Positions 4,908 through 6,602 of a stretch of DNA of 6,602 nucleotides are shown here, one piece after another. The notes below the pieces were generated by a model. The model was not told where the DNA came from. It saw nothing but the letters and a program-made list of their open reading frames with translations, and ran no database searches. Numbering within the stretch: the first letter of the stretch is position 1; every line of letters starts with the position of its first letter. The translations under genes and the position numbers were made by a program. Source of the DNA: Oscillospiraceae bacterium (lineage in GTDB: Bacteria; Bacillota; Clostridia; Oscillospirales; Oscillospiraceae); the NCBI GenBank assembly GCA_017458025.1, contig JAFTGG010000088.1, positions 1 to 6,602 of the forward strand. The letters run 5' to 3'.

Positions 4908-6020
4908 ATGGCTGAAGTATTATCACAAAGTCAAATCGACGCGCTGTTGGCCGCAGCGATGAGCGGGACGCAGGACCTGTCTCAGCAGAAGGAAGAAAAG
5001 AAATACCAAAAATACGACTTCCGAAGTCCCCGAAAATACACGAAAGAGCGATTGAAAATGCTCAACGGTGTTTTCGAGAATTACGCAAAGGTCCTCAACA
5101 CGCGCATCAACGCACTTGCCCGCGCCACCTGCGAGGTGGAGGTGGACACCGTGGACGAACAGCGCTATTATGAGTTTTCCAACGCCCTGATCGACGGCGA
5201 GGTCGTGACGCTGGCGTATCTGAATATCAACGATGACATCGAGGACACGCCGGTCATCATCGTGGCGACGCCGAGCATCATGGTTAGCCTGATCGACCGT
5301 TTGATGGGCGGCGCGGGCGACGTGGAGGACGACCTCCCGTCGGACTACACCTACACCGACCTCGACCTGAGCCTGTACCAGAACCTGATGACGGATTTTA
5401 TCGGCATCATGGGCGGTAGCTGGGAGAACTACCTCCAATTGGATTTTGACTTCGGGCGCATTGAGGCGAACCCGACGCTGGTGCAGTTGATCGGCTTTGA
5501 AGAAACGGTCATCATGGTCAGCCTTGACATCAAGTTCTCCAACAGCTCCGGCCGATTGGACATCTGCCTGCCGGACGCGGTGCTCAGCAAGATCTTCACC
5601 GAGATCAACAAAGGCAACGCGACGCTGCGCAAGGAGCGCGAGGACCACTCGGAGGAGATCTACTCGCACATTCAGACGAGCGAGCTGGAGATCACGGCGG
5701 AGCTTGGCCGCACCACGCTGCAGCTACAAGACGTTTACAATCTCAATGTCGGCGACGTGATCGACATGAATATGAAGAAAGATTCCACAGTGAGCCTGCG
5801 GATCGGCGGACGGGAATGGTTCGCCGGATACATGGGCACGCATGAGAAGCACATAGCCGTCAAGATCCGGGACGTCCGGGGCGAGCCGCGAAACGCGTTC
5901 GCGGCCGTGCTGGAGGAGGAGTCCGAACCGGCGGACGTGCCGGAAGGAATGCTTGAACCGGACTTTGGTCCGGAACCGGAGCTTGATGAGGGAGGGAGTA
6001 CGCAGGAAGATGGCCAATGA
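4908..6020 (+). CDS. fliM: FliM, flagellar motor switch protein
   Basis: FliM is a C-ring protein that binds CheY-P and passes the signal to FliG. The 370-residue product starts with the CheY-binding peptide LSQSQIDALLAAAMSG (5-20), matching the LSQxEIDALL family motif. A Lys/Gln-rich linker (21-36) leads to the middle domain (about 37-230). That domain has YDFRSPRKYTKERLKMLNGV (36-55), RLMGGAG (131-137, the GGxG loop that contacts FliG) and IMGGSWENY. The C-terminal SpoA-like domain (about 255-322) carries TAELGRTTLQLQDVYNLNVGDVI and GREWFAGYMGTHEKHIAVKI, which pairs with the C-terminal domain of FliN/FliY. An acidic Pro/Glu tail (about 335-370) makes it longer than B. subtilis FliM (about 332). 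Its gene end overlaps fliY by 11 nt. The start is fixed by AGGAGAGG; there is no fliL before it. Confidence 0.96.
   Translation: MAEVLSQSQIDALLAAAMSGTQDLSQQKEEKKYQKYDFRSPRKYTKERLKMLNGVFENYAKVLNTRINALARATCEVEVDTVDEQRYYEFSNALIDGEVVTLAYLNINDDIEDTPVIIVATPSIMVSLIDRLMGGAGDVEDDLPSDYTYTDLDLSLYQNLMTDFIGIMGGSWENYLQLDFDFGRIEANPTLVQLIGFEETVIMVSLDIKFSNSSGRLDICLPDAVLSKIFTEINKGNATLRKEREDHSEEIYSHIQTSELEITAELGRTTLQLQDVYNLNVGDVIDMNMKKDSTVSLRIGGREWFAGYMGTHEKHIAVKIRDVRGEPRNAFAAVLEEESEPADVPEGMLEPDFGPEPELDEGGSTQEDGQ
5988..5998 (+). promoter_or_regulatory. Ribosome binding region of fliY inside the end of fliM
   Basis: The purine tract GAGGGAGGGAG ends 11 nt before ATG 6010, and AGGA (6004-6007) lies 2 nt before it. 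An alternative in-frame ATG at 5986 would add eight residues (MREGVRRK), but only a weak CGGAG precedes it. The start at 6010 is preferred, moderately. Confidence 0.6.
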
Positions 6021-6602
6021 AATCTTTACCCCGATGGAGATCGACGCCATCGGAGAGATTATGAACATCAGTCTGGGTTCGTCGGCAACAGCGGTATCCA
6101 ACCTGCTGGACCACCGTGTCGACATCACCACCCCGACGGTTCGCATCGTCAACGCGGAGGACTTCACGCTTGGCGAGCTGAATCCCGCGATCGGCGTGGA
6201 GATCCGCTATGTGGCGGGCCTGGACGGCAGCAACATCATGCTGCTCAAGATGAGCGACGTCAAGCTCATCGTCGATCTCTTGATGGGCATGGAGACGCCC
6301 GACGAGGAATTTGAGCTCAACGACCTGACGCTCAGCGCGGTCTGCGAGGTCATGAACCAGATGATGGGCTCCTCGTCCACGGCGCTGAGCGATTTCCTCG
6401 GGCGCGTCGTCAACATTTCGACGCCCGTGACCTTCGACGGCAGCAATATCGACCAGATGCGCGAGGAGCATCTGCCGGTGAAGGAGGGCCCCATAGTGGT
6501 CGTCTCCTTTGCGCTGAGCATTGAGGGGTCCATGAGCAGCGAGTTCATGAACGTCATGTCCGTGGAGCTGGCGAAGGAGCTGGTTTCCGGCTTCGGCCTC
6601 GG
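6010..6602 (+). CDS. fliY: FliY, flagellar motor switch phosphatase, N-terminal part (3' end outside window)
   Basis: The open frame runs off the window after 197 full codons. FliY combines a CheC-like CheY-P phosphatase with a C-terminal FliN domain in the C-ring; only the CheC-like part is visible. Both active-site motifs of the CheC/CheX/FliY type, [DS]-x3-E-x2-N-x22-P, are present with exact spacing: D12, E16, N19, P42 and S109, E113, N116, P139. The surrounding NISLGSSATAVSNLLDHRV and NQMMGSSSTALSDFL are the typical repeated halves. So this is fliY rather than plain fliN or cheC, supported by its place right after fliM. A free-standing CheC cannot be excluded because the FliN domain lies beyond the edge. 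The protein begins directly with FTPMEIDAIGEIMN and lacks the separate LSQxEIDALL peptide seen at the start of B. subtilis FliY. Confidence 0.9.
   Translation, partial: MANEIFTPMEIDAIGEIMNISLGSSATAVSNLLDHRVDITTPTVRIVNAEDFTLGELNPAIGVEIRYVAGLDGSNIMLLKMSDVKLIVDLLMGMETPDEEFELNDLTLSAVCEVMNQMMGSSSTALSDFLGRVVNISTPVTFDGSNIDQMREEHLPVKEGPIVVVSFALSIEGSMSSEFMNVMSVELAKELVSGFGL

Noticed and set aside
1..6602. Search for tRNA or rRNA genes, CRISPR repeats, insertion sequences or attachment sites.
   Set aside because: None seen. The window is continuous flagellar coding sequence with short spacers and no mobile element signature.

Overview
The window is one strand-coherent stretch of a flagellar fla/che operon. 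All nine genes read on the + strand: fliK (3' part only) - flgD - a TIGR02530-type flagellar operon gene - flgE - flbD/swrD - motA - motB - fliM - fliY (5' part only). This order, the presence of FliY (FliN fused to a CheC-like phosphatase) and the small TIGR02530 and FlbD proteins point to a motile Bacillota, most likely class Clostridia. The high G+C, seen in GC-rich third codon positions throughout, and the strong AGGAGG-type ribosome binding sites suggest one of the GC-rich clostridial lineages such as Oscillospirales. That placement is inference and cannot be settled from this window.

Layout. 1-1495: hook-length control and hook assembly (FliK C-terminal domain, hook-cap scaffold FlgD, and a conserved protein of unknown function). 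1496-1584: an 89-nt spacer that can fold into three abutting stem-loops. 1585-2862: hook protein FlgE. 2863-2934: a spacer with a perfect 10-bp GC-rich hairpin that lacks a T-run. 2935-3153: FlbD/SwrD. 3192-4871: the stator pair MotA and MotB, 3 nt apart. 4908-6602: switch proteins FliM and FliY, overlapping by 11 nt. The only non-coding DNA is these short intercistronic spacers; no stretch over 300 bases lacks a gene.

Together the genes build the hook (FlgD cap, FlgE subunits, FliK ruler), supply torque (MotAB, possibly assisted by FlbD/SwrD) and set rotation direction (FliM and FliY in the C-ring, responding to CheY-P). I see no convincing promoter or rho-independent terminator inside the window, so transcription probably comes from upstream and runs off the right edge. 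The set is conventional and I see no evidence for a wholly new system. The points most worth a second look are the RNA structures on both sides of flgE, the absence of fliL between motB and fliM, a FliY that begins directly at its CheC domain, the flbD-motA-motB linkage, and the uncharacterised TIGR02530 protein.
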